Shown one piece after another: positions 1 to 5,334 of a stretch of 6,624 nucleotides of DNA. Source of the DNA: Planctomycetota bacterium (lineage in GTDB: Bacteria; Planctomycetota; Planctomycetia; Planctomycetales; Planctomycetaceae); NCBI GenBank assembly GCA_024278285.1, contig JAJRTM010000387.1, positions 1 through 6,624 on the forward strand. Reading direction: 5' to 3'. Each line of letters opens with the position of its first letter. The first letter of the stretch is position 1. The translations under genes were made by a program, and so were the position numbers. The notes below the pieces were generated by a model that saw only the letters and a list, made by a program, of their open reading frames with translations, did no database searches and was not told the DNA's origin.

Positions 1-2400
1 CAACTTGCTGTAACAATCGCCCAGGTGATCCCACAAAACAGCGTCTCCAGATTCCGATTCCTTGACGGCTTGTTCCAGATATTTTTTCGCTTCTTCAAAT
101 TTTCCCAAGCGATATTTCACCCAGCCCATGCTGTCGAGATAAGCATTGTTTTCCGGTGCGGAATCGAGTGCTTTTTTGATCATTTTTTCCGCTTGCTCCA
201 GATTTTTATTCTGGTCCGCGTAAAGATAACCGAGATCGTTACAGGTCGAAACATCCTCTTTGTCGAGCTCATAGATTTTTTCGAGAATGATTTCCCCTTC
301 CCGAAATTGTCTATTCTGCACCAACGCAGCGGAAAGAGAAAATTTAGTTTGGCGAATTAAGGCTTCGTTCTGGATGCCATTTTCGGAATCGGCTAGAATC
401 TTTTGGAACTCTTTGATCGCCGCGGGCCATTGTTTGGAATAATAATAAACCCAACCTTTCTGGAATTTCCACAACAGTTCTTTGGGGTCATCTTTGATCG
501 TCTGATCAAGTAACTCGACCGCTTTATCTGCTCTGCCTGAAAACGCCAGGCATCGAGAGAGATCGTATCGAATGGTGCGAACCTGTGCGTCATCATCTGC
601 TTCAATCGCGCGTTCCAATAACGGAACATAAACCTTGATCGCATCCTCCCAGTTTTTTGAGGAATAATGGACCCAGCCTTCCAGGTAGGCCCACTGCAGG
701 CTGTCTGGTTCGGTTTCCTGCACTGTCTTAATGACCTTGATCGCTTCTTCAGGTTGCTCGCTCATCAGATACGTTCGCACCAACGACTTTTGAAACGTTT
801 TGCGTAGCTGTGCCAGTGCGGGGGATTCGATTCCTTCTTTATGAATTTCTATCGATTTATCGTACTGTTTTTCGCTGTTAAGGAACTGGATCAATTCGTT
901 ATAGAGAGTCAGTTGAATTTGCGGTTCTTTGCGGAGTTTCAACGCACGCTGATAAAAAGCGATTGTTTGATCGAATAATTTTTGCTGCATCGCCAGTTTC
1001 GCCAGCAGGTAGCTTTGGGTGAATTTTTTTCGATCATCCTTGAGTTCGTCAATTTGCTTCTCGCCGATTTTCAGAATTTCGTTTGTCAGCGATTCATCTT
1101 GGCCGATCAATTCCAATTCCGCTTCCAGTCGCGCGGTGTTGGCACCGTTCATCATCGCTTCGGTCAGGGCATCTAACGTTTTTGTTGCATCTTTACGAGC
1201 ACGATAGATTTTCATCAAGCCAAGTTGAACATCTCCCTTACTTTTTCCTTTGAGGATTTCGAGCAGGATTGCTTCAGCTTTATCGAACTGTTTGGCATCG
1301 AGATATCGCTCGGCGAGATATCGTTTCAGTTCTGCATTTTTGGGATCGTTTTCGCTCAGCTTTTTGATGGAAGAGAGTAGCTCATCCTGTTTGTCTGTTG
1401 CGACAAGCAGTTCTGCAAAAAGTAAGTACGGGCCTATTCCTTTATTGTTCAACTTGGCGTCAAAATACTCCTGAAGTTTTTCAAGAGCCTGCAGGTACTT
1501 TTTTTGTTTATTCAGTACGCGGGCTAGCTGATAGCTGTAGGTCGCCTTGTTTTTTCTGCTTGCGAGGGTCGCCCGCTCAAAACAATCTTGCGCCTGCTTC
1601 AGTTTGTTTGTCGCCAGAAAAAGTTCGCCGAGCATTTCGAATGTCGCTGCTTTATTTCCTTTGAGCGACTCCAATGCTCGCTGGGTGCGGAAATCGAGCG
1701 AGTAATTATCCGGCTGAGTCAATGCCTGATAAACAACCAGATACGACTGAGCCGCTTTTTCTTTCTGACCAATCGCCAGGTATAATTGTCCCAGTTGGCT
1801 GGTGATTGAAATGTAAGTGCTTGTTTTCTTATCAACCGTTGTGCTTTTGACAGCCTTTTCGAAATACTTAATCGAGCCTGCAATATCCTGCCTGCGGAGT
1901 GCGTAAATGCCAAGCTGACTAAGTAGTTCAAAATTGTCCGGATCGATCTCCACTGCTTTTTTCGCAAAGCTGATCGCGTCTTCCACTTTCTCTAATCGAA
2001 ACGCGAGCGGTATGATGGCGCGGTACAGATAAAGTGATTTCGGATCGAGCTGAATCGCTTTTTGATAGGCGGAATAAGCATCGGGGAATTTTCGGGTATG
2101 CTCGTAATTTCGTCCCGTCATGAATAACGCAATCGCCTTGCGTTTGTTTTCGGTCTTTTGAATTTGCTCGGGTGTCTGATTCGGCTTGGTGATTATTTTC
2201 AGTTCGTCATCACCCACCTGTTTCAATTGATTGAGCAGATCTTCCAGTTGAATTTTTTTCTTATTTTCTGGAACCGATTGCCCTTCTTTTTTTTCCTGAG
2301 CAAAAAGAACATTTGAAAAGCAGAAGCAACAGAGCAACCCGAAATAAATCAGAGCAAGATGACTTCGATACCAATTGGTGGCTGAAATTTTAATTGACAT
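1..2400 (-). CDS. Large exported tetratricopeptide-repeat protein, C-terminus cut by window edge
   Basis: I read the minus strand from the ATG at 2400 to position 1 and found 800 codons with no stop, so the C-terminus lies outside the window. The start is supported by purine-rich GGGAG and AGGA just upstream. Residues 1-34 look like a signal peptide: basic and polar N-terminus, hydrophobic stretch at about 15-33, likely signal peptidase I cleavage after LFA (residue 34). No lipobox precedes the cysteines at 24, 25 and 27. A Lys/Gln-rich linker is followed by TPR-like helical pairs from about residue 91 (for example 91-122, 123-156, 157-184) through the rest of the chain, many ending in a DP-N type turn. 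Residues 721-760 (NDLGYLYAD ... AYLDSMGW) resemble the C-terminal block of long bacterial TPR proteins such as the Pseudomonas lipoprotein LbcA (PA4667), so probably little of the protein is missing. Likely a protein-protein scaffold in the periplasm or at a membrane; the partner is unknown. Divergent from infC. Confidence 0.9.
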   Translation of the reverse strand, partial: MSIKISATNWYRSHLALIYFGLLCCFCFSNVLFAQEKKEGQSVPENKKKIQLEDLLNQLKQVGDDELKIITKPNQTPEQIQKTENKRKAIALFMTGRNYEHTRKFPDAYSAYQKAIQLDPKSLYLYRAIIPLAFRLEKVEDAISFAKKAVEIDPDNFELLSQLGIYALRRQDIAGSIKYFEKAVKSTTVDKKTSTYISITSQLGQLYLAIGQKEKAAQSYLVVYQALTQPDNYSLDFRTQRALESLKGNKAATFEMLGELFLATNKLKQAQDCFERATLASRKNKATYSYQLARVLNKQKKYLQALEKLQEYFDAKLNNKGIGPYLLFAELLVATDKQDELLSSIKKLSENDPKNAELKRYLAERYLDAKQFDKAEAILLEILKGKSKGDVQLGLMKIYRARKDATKTLDALTEAMMNGANTARLEAELELIGQDESLTNEILKIGEKQIDELKDDRKKFTQSYLLAKLAMQQKLFDQTIAFYQRALKLRKEPQIQLTLYNELIQFLNSEKQYDKSIEIHKEGIESPALAQLRKTFQKSLVRTYLMSEQPEEAIKVIKTVQETEPDSLQWAYLEGWVHYSSKNWEDAIKVYVPLLERAIEADDDAQVRTIRYDLSRCLAFSGRADKAVELLDQTIKDDPKELLWKFQKGWVYYYSKQWPAAIKEFQKILADSENGIQNEALIRQTKFSLSAALVQNRQFREGEIILEKIYELDKEDVSTCNDLGYLYADQNKNLEQAEKMIKKALDSAPENNAYLDSMGWVKYRLGKFEEAKKYLEQAVKESESGDAVLWDHLGDCYSKL

Positions 2401-2463
2401 TTCCTGGCTCCCTGCCGTTTGTTGCGATAAATACTGCGGTTGCAAAAAAAACTGTCGCCCTGC

Positions 2464-2469
2464 ATTGTA
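2464..2469 (-). promoter_or_regulatory. Candidate -10 element for the TPR gene
   Basis: On the minus strand the hexamer TACAAT lies about 64 nt upstream of the ATG at 2400, inside the string CGTACAATGCA. This would give a 5' leader of roughly 55-60 nt. I see no good -35 hexamer at 16-18 bp, so this rests on the -10 match and its position alone. The infC side carries a matching GTACAATG at a similar distance from its start. Confidence 0.3.
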
Positions 2470-2565
2470 CGAACCGAAGGACAAACAGGTAGATGGTGTT
2501 TTAGCACGTTTTGACTACTTTACCAAGACATGCTTGTTTTTAGAGCTGAAATTAATCTGTAGAGA

Positions 2566-2590
2566 AAAGAGAATTGAGGCAATCCTCTTT
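2566..2590. repeat. Imperfect inverted repeat (11-bp arms, one mismatch, 3-nt spacer)
   Basis: The left arm AAAGAGAATTG and right arm CAATCCTCTTT pair except for one A-C mismatch and enclose AGG. The plus strand continues with only three T's including the last arm bases, so this is a poor terminator in that direction. The minus-strand exit is pyrimidine-rich, but no gene ends there. It could be an operator-like dyad between the divergent promoters or chance in AT-rich DNA. Confidence 0.3.
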
Positions 2591-2735
2591 GAATCCTGCA
2601 CAAATTTTATGTAACTCTGCTTGACCAAAGTAAAAAACCTCGATAAAAAACAAATGTTGCGTCATGGTAGACAGATCAGATACTTTTTATCAATATATAC
2701 CGTGTTGTCAGGCAGACGAGAAAGTCCACTTCTTG

Positions 2736-2741
2736 TACAAT
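2736..2741 (+). promoter_or_regulatory. Candidate -10 element for infC
   Basis: TACAAT occurs in the context TTGTACAATGTA, 62 nt upstream of the proposed AUC start. A TTGTCA hexamer at 2705-2710 resembles a -35 box, but its spacing (25 bp) is too long. No other convincing -35 is present. Transcription would begin near 2748 and give a leader of about 55 nt. Confidence 0.35.
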
Positions 2742-2788
2742 GTAAATATCACAGGCCAAAACTGCTTGGTCGTTTTCGCAGGATTATT

Positions 2789-2796
2789 GAAAGGGA
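2789..2796 (+). promoter_or_regulatory. Shine-Dalgarno that selects the AUC start of infC
   Basis: The string GAAAGGGA ends 6 nt before ATC at 2803, which is ideal spacing. The same site is 24 nt from the GTG at 2821, too far for normal use, and nothing SD-like lies immediately before that GTG. The site therefore decides in favour of the upstream non-canonical start. Confidence 0.6.
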
Positions 2797-2802
2797 AACA
2801 CA

Positions 2803-3309
2803 ATCGAGACTACGCACCGAGTGAATGAGCAAATCAGGATCTCACCTGTTCGGGTCATCAATTACGATGGCGAAAAACTGGGGATTATTGAAACACTTGA
2901 AGCAAAATCCCTTGCCTTGGAGGCCGGTATGGACCTGGTTGAGGTCGCACCGAAAGAAAACCCTCCTGTTTGTCGAATTATGGATTACGGAAAATTCAAG
3001 TACGAACAGAAGAAAAGGCTCAGCAAGAACACAAAAGTTCATCAGACTCAAATGAAAGAGATTCGCTTGCGTCCTAAAATTGGGGAGCACGATATCGACT
3101 TCAAAATGAAGAAGGCTCGGGATTTCCTTGCCCATCACGATAAAGTCAAATTGAACGTGATGTTCCGAGGGCGAGAAAATGCTCACCACGAGCGTGGGCG
3201 TCAAATTCTGGAGAGTATTATTGCGAGCCTGGAAGATATTTCCAAAGTGGAAAAGCCGCCCGGCATGGAGAGTGGGCGAAGTATGTCTGCTATCCTGGCC
3301 CCTAAATAG
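2803..3309 (+). CDS. infC: Translation initiation factor IF-3 (non-canonical AUC start proposed)
   Basis: IF3 binds the 30S subunit, blocks premature 50S joining and proofreads the start codon and initiator tRNA. The N-domain opens with HRVNEQIR, continues through [13 protein letters not shown] and carries the IF3 signature [14 protein letters not shown], followed by a basic linker. The C-domain runs from [14 protein letters not shown] to the typical ending [20 protein letters not shown]. From ATC at 2803 the product has 168 residues, close to the family's about 170-180. A caller limited to ATG/GTG/TTG would start at GTG 2821 (162 aa) and turn the usual Ile/Val before NEQIR into the initiator Met. 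I prefer 2803 because of the spaced SD, the in-frame TTHR residues before VNEQIR, and the known use of AUU/AUC/AUA starts in infC of other bacteria. An in-frame TGA at 2788-2790 bars a longer form. Function certain; start about 65% sure. Confidence 0.95.
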   Translation: METTHRVNEQIRISPVRVINYDGEKLGIIETLEAKSLALEAGMDLVEVAPKENPPVCRIMDYGKFKYEQKKRLSKNTKVHQTQMKEIRLRPKIGEHDIDFKMKKARDFLAHHDKVKLNVMFRGRENAHHERGRQILESIIASLEDISKVEKPPGMESGRSMSAILAPK

Positions 3310-3330
3310 TGGCCCCAACAGCGTTTTTGA

Positions 3331-3351
3331 CCGGGAACCGGGAACTTTTTT
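3331..3351 (+). repeat. Tandem 7-nt repeat followed by a T run, downstream of infC
   Basis: CCGGGAA occurs twice in tandem (3331-3344), and six T's follow at 3346-3351. CCGG-GAA-CCGG can fold into a 4-bp stem with a 3-nt loop, but four bases separate the stem from the T run. At best this is a weak terminator or pause site reducing read-through from infC. Confidence 0.3.
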
Positions 3352-3375
3352 CTGGTTTTGGGTGATATCGCTACC

Positions 3376-3408
3376 AGTCGGGGAGTTTGCCTGCTATACT
3401 TCCCGACT
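3376..3408 (+). promoter_or_regulatory. Extended -10 promoter inside an inverted repeat, upstream of rpmI-rplT
   Basis: TGCTATACT at 3392-3400 is a good extended -10 (TG, one base, TATACT). No clear -35 exists; the bases at 16-18 bp upstream match it poorly, which extended -10 promoters tolerate. The element is bracketed by AGTCGGGGAG (3376-3385) and CTTCCCGACT (3399-3408), a 10-bp inverted repeat with one G-T pair and a 13-nt spacer. Initiation would fall near 3407 and give rpmI a leader of about 150 nt. The repeat could be an operator or, in read-through RNA from infC, a hairpin. Confidence 0.5.
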
Positions 3409-3557
3409 TCGATTTCAGACAAACTTGGAATGCCTGAAATCTACCTGAGAGCATTACGATACGTAACTGCATTCAGAGTAATACGTTACATTGATTGAGT
3501 TAAATTTCAAGAAGAAATAATTGTTCATAATTTTGAGCAGCAAACAGTGGTGATAAA
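3407..3557 (+). promoter_or_regulatory. Structured 5' leader of rpmI-rplT, candidate L20 autoregulatory element
   Basis: The leader begins with a perfect 8-bp hairpin, GATTTCAG (3411-3418) with CTGAAATC (3434-3441), loop 15 nt. Two 5-bp pairings follow: ATTAC (3453-3457) with GTAAT (3478-3482), and GTAAC (3463-3467) with GTTAC (3485-3489). They interleave, so both together would form a pseudoknot. A ribosome site related to GGAGGTGAT lies at 3546-3554. In E. coli, L20 represses rpmI-rplT through a pseudoknotted mRNA site upstream of rpmI, and other phyla have unrelated L20 leaders. Location and structure fit that role, but I did not match a known leader consensus. Confidence 0.4.
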
Positions 3558-3758
3558 ATGCCTAAGCAAAAAACACATAAAGGGATGCAGAAGCGGTTCA
3601 AGGTAACTGGAACCGGTAAAGTGAAGCATCGCAACTCCAACCGTGGTCATATCATGGGAAAAAAGAGTGCCAGCCGAAAACGACGATTGCGCCAGGATGG
3701 TGTCATTTGTGGAACATTGGCTAAAAAAATAGCCCTGGCTCTTAAACCGGGAGCCTGA
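3558..3758 (+). CDS. rpmI: 50S ribosomal protein L35
   Basis: L35 is a small basic protein of the large ribosomal subunit. The 66-residue product has the normal family length (about 64-66) and begins with the diagnostic [26 protein letters not shown] further Lys/Arg-rich run, [12 protein letters not shown], falls at about residues 35-46. The ATG at 3558 is preceded by GTGGTGAT, which matches most of the anti-SD complement GAGGTGAT, with the core about 7 nt before the start. The gene lies 248 nt after infC and 69 nt before rplT, so it is probably cotranscribed with rplT from the internal promoter near 3395, and perhaps also by read-through from infC. Translation may be controlled by the structured leader just upstream. 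Nothing is truncated. Confidence 0.96.
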   Translation: MPKQKTHKGMQKRFKVTGTGKVKHRNSNRGHIMGKKSASRKRRLRQDGVICGTLAKKIALALKPGA

Positions 3759-3827
3759 AGGCGGTTAACTTTGAGAAGCGTAAGTGTTGCCAGTTAATAG
3801 AGATACAGAAACGGTAGTGAAGATAAG

Positions 3828-4181
3828 ATGAAAATTAAAAGTGGTGTCGCCCGTCACAAGGCGAAAAAAAGATTGTTCCGCGAAGCTCGTGGCAACTTTG
3901 GTGGCAGAAAGAATCTGCTGCGTACAGTCAAAGAAACTATCATTCGTTCACGGGCATACGCTTACCGTGACCGTCGGGTACGTAAACGCGAAATGCGACG
4001 TTTGTGGATTACACGCCTGAACGCCGCTTGCCGAATTCACGGAATTCGATATTCCCAGTTCATCAACGCATTGCACAAATCAGGCATCGGACTGAATCGT
4101 AAATCGCTAAGCGAACTGGCGATCAATCAGCCAGAAGTATTTACTGAAGTTATTACTGAAGTGAAAAAATCAATGGTTTAA
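3828..4181 (+). CDS. rplT: 50S ribosomal protein L20
   Basis: L20 binds 23S rRNA early in 50S assembly and in several bacteria represses its own operon. The 117-residue product has the usual length of about 115-120. An extended basic N-terminus ([24 protein letters not shown]) precedes the family core [25 protein letters not shown] (about residues 44-68), then [18 protein letters not shown], all standard L20 landmarks. The opening [15 protein letters not shown] differs from the common MPRVKRG opening and from memory resembles planctomycete L20s. The ATG at 3828 has only a weak upstream GTGAAG. It lies 69 nt after rpmI, with a possible short stem in the gap (GTTAACT with AGTTAAT), so translational coupling is possible. 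A hairpin and a strong terminator follow. Confidence 0.96.
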   Translation: MKIKSGVARHKAKKRLFREARGNFGGRKNLLRTVKETIIRSRAYAYRDRRVRKREMRRLWITRLNAACRIHGIRYSQFINALHKSGIGLNRKSLSELAINQPEVFTEVITEVKKSMV

Positions 4182-4190
4182 ACAGGATTC

Positions 4191-4214
4191 GACCTGGCAG
4201 TAAGAAGCCAGGTC
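4191..4214 (+). repeat. Perfect 8-bp hairpin just after rplT
   Basis: GACCTGGC (4191-4198) and GCCAGGTC (4207-4214) are exact inverted repeats around AGTAAGAA. No T run follows, so this is not an intrinsic terminator by itself. It could protect the 3' end of the rplT mRNA or belong to a multi-hairpin leader before pheS together with the terminator stem that starts 26 nt later. Confidence 0.6.
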
Positions 4215-4239
4215 ATCTGTAAGAGACTGAAAATATATT

Positions 4240-4287
4240 GCCGAAGTCTGGTTGCACGTATGTGTCAGTCCGGCTTCGGTTTTTTTT
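4240..4287 (+). terminator. Intrinsic terminator (possible attenuator) between rplT and pheS
   Basis: CCGAAG (4241-4246) pairs with CTTCGG (4274-4279), extended by T-G, C-G, a bulged T and two G-C pairs using CCGG at 4270-4273. The upper part can close further through GCAC/GTGT around GTAT. Eight T's (4280-4287) follow directly. This is a textbook Rho-independent terminator for the L35-L20 transcript. Its place, 45 nt before pheS, matches that of the pheST attenuator in E. coli. A competing pairing, GACTGA (4225-4230) with TCAGTC (4265-4270), is possible. I see no convincing Phe-rich leader peptide. Confidence 0.85.
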
Positions 4288-4332
4288 ATTGTGAGCCTTA
4301 CTTGCGTTCAAATTTCGAGAAACTAATCGAAC

Positions 4333-5334
4333 ATGAATTTAATCGAGACCCTTGATACTTACCAGCAGGAAGCGTTGCAAGCGATAAGCGATGCGCAGGA
4401 TGCGGACGCGATTGAAGAAGTTCGGATTCAATTTCTGGGCAAGAAAAAAGGGCGGCTCAAGGAAATTCAACAAGTCCTTTCAAAAGCGAGTCGGGAAGAA
4501 CGTCCGGAGTTGGGAAAGCGTTTTAATCTCGCCAAGAAAACTGTTGAACAAGCGATTGAAGAGCGTAAAAATGGTTTAGGAAAGCCTGAAAAAAAGATTG
4601 ATGGCGTTGATGTCACGTTGCCGGGGCATCCGTTTTCCCTCGGAAAGAGGCATCCGATTTCTCAAACACTTTCAGAATTCAAAGATATCGCAGGACGACT
4701 CGGCTTTGATGTCGAAGATGGCCCTGAAGTTGAGGATGACTATCATAACTTCGTCGCCTTGAATATCCCGGAAGATCATCCTGCCCGAGACCCGCTCGAT
4801 AATTTTTATCTTGCTGTTGCCCAGGCCGGACAAGGAGGGCCGTGGCTGTTGCGATCTCAAACATCAACCGTGCAAATTCGTGTGATGGAACAAACGCCGC
4901 CGCCGGTTCGCATTATTTCCACCGGTCGTGTTTATCGGCCCGATACCATCGATGCAACACACTCCTGCATGTTTCATCAGATGGAAGGGTTGTATATCGA
5001 TACCGATGTGACGATGTCTCATCTGAAAACTATTCTAAAGATGATTGCGACCGAATACCTGGGAGACGATGTCGCGATCCGTTTTCGCCCCTCCTTCTTT
5101 CCATTCACCGAACCTTCTGTTGAGGTCGACATGCAATGGGGAGATACCTGGCTCGAAGTCGGCGGGGCGGGCATGGTTGACCCGAATGTACTCAAAGCGG
5201 TCGGTTACGATCCCGAAAAAGTATCTGGCTTCGCATTTGGCCTGGGGATGGAACGCCTTTGTATGAAACGTTATGGCATCCACGATATTCGTCTACTTTA
5301 CGAAAACGATGTCCGGTTTCTATCGCAATTCTGA
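4333..5334 (+). CDS. pheS: Phenylalanine--tRNA ligase alpha subunit
   Basis: PheS is the catalytic subunit of the alpha2-beta2 cytoplasmic enzyme that charges tRNA-Phe. The 333-residue product has a typical length. Residues 1-90 form the helical, charged N-terminal coiled-coil arm. The class II catalytic domain follows: motif 1 near [19 protein letters not shown] (107-125), motif 2 in [24 protein letters not shown] (197-220), and motif 3 in [18 protein letters not shown] (299-316). Ala301 in FAFG corresponds to the residue that shapes the Phe pocket in E. coli PheS (Ala294). Two variations stand out: a Gly/Gln-rich insert [11 protein letters not shown] (161-171) before [12 protein letters not shown], and GAGMVDPNV where many homologues have GMVHPN. 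The ATG at 4333 lacks a strong SD. The expected partner gene pheT does not follow; the gene ends by overlapping a convergent gene. Confidence 0.96.
   Translation: MNLIETLDTYQQEALQAISDAQDADAIEEVRIQFLGKKKGRLKEIQQVLSKASREERPELGKRFNLAKKTVEQAIEERKNGLGKPEKKIDGVDVTLPGHPFSLGKRHPISQTLSEFKDIAGRLGFDVEDGPEVEDDYHNFVALNIPEDHPARDPLDNFYLAVAQAGQGGPWLLRSQTSTVQIRVMEQTPPPVRIISTGRVYRPDTIDATHSCMFHQMEGLYIDTDVTMSHLKTILKMIATEYLGDDVAIRFRPSFFPFTEPSVEVDMQWGDTWLEVGGAGMVDPNVLKAVGYDPEKVSGFAFGLGMERLCMKRYGIHDIRLLYENDVRFLSQF

Larger units (their letters stand above)
2401..2802. other. Divergent intergenic region between the TPR gene and infC
   Basis: About 400 bp lie between the divergent starts. The stretch is AT-rich with several A and T runs. 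It holds candidate -10 elements for each direction, an imperfect hairpin at 2566-2590 and the infC Shine-Dalgarno at 2789-2796. Two short open frames here (2375-2614 and 2621-2824, plus strand) look non-coding: they have no good ribosome site, no recognisable motif and an erratic composition. No tRNA, T-box or thrS remnant is apparent. Confidence 0.6.

Noticed and set aside
25..1967. Multiple open frames of 60-110 codons within positions 25-1967 on either strand
   Set aside because: The 800-codon minus-strand frame explains the whole stretch with continuous TPR-like sequence; the others are shadows rich in Phe/Ser or Arg.
2298..2340. Lipoprotein signal in the large TPR protein (cysteines at residues 24, 25 and 27)
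   Set aside because: The residues before these cysteines (GLL, LLC, CCF) do not fit a lipobox, which needs a small residue at -1; a signal peptidase I site after LFA fits better.
2375..2824. Two consecutive plus-strand short open frames (2375-2614, 2621-2824) upstream of infC, the second overlapping the GTG by 4 nt
   Set aside because: The first begins inside the opposing TPR gene. The second starts at TTG without an SD, spans the likely infC promoter, and both translations look random.
2842..3318. A 158-codon open frame antisense to infC
   Set aside because: It lies opposite the highly conserved IF3 gene, has no recognisable motif or ribosome site, and its composition is that of a reversed coding strand.
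3310..3360. A true intrinsic terminator after infC
   Set aside because: The only compact stem (CCGG/CCGG, 4 bp) is separated from the T run by four bases, so it was kept only as a weak repeat/pause feature.
4260..4332. Possible pheM-like leader peptide from ATG 4260 that reads TTC GGT TTT TTT across the terminator
   Set aside because: The Phe codons arise only from the terminator T run, no SD precedes the ATG, and the frame continues past the pheS start without a stop where a leader would end.
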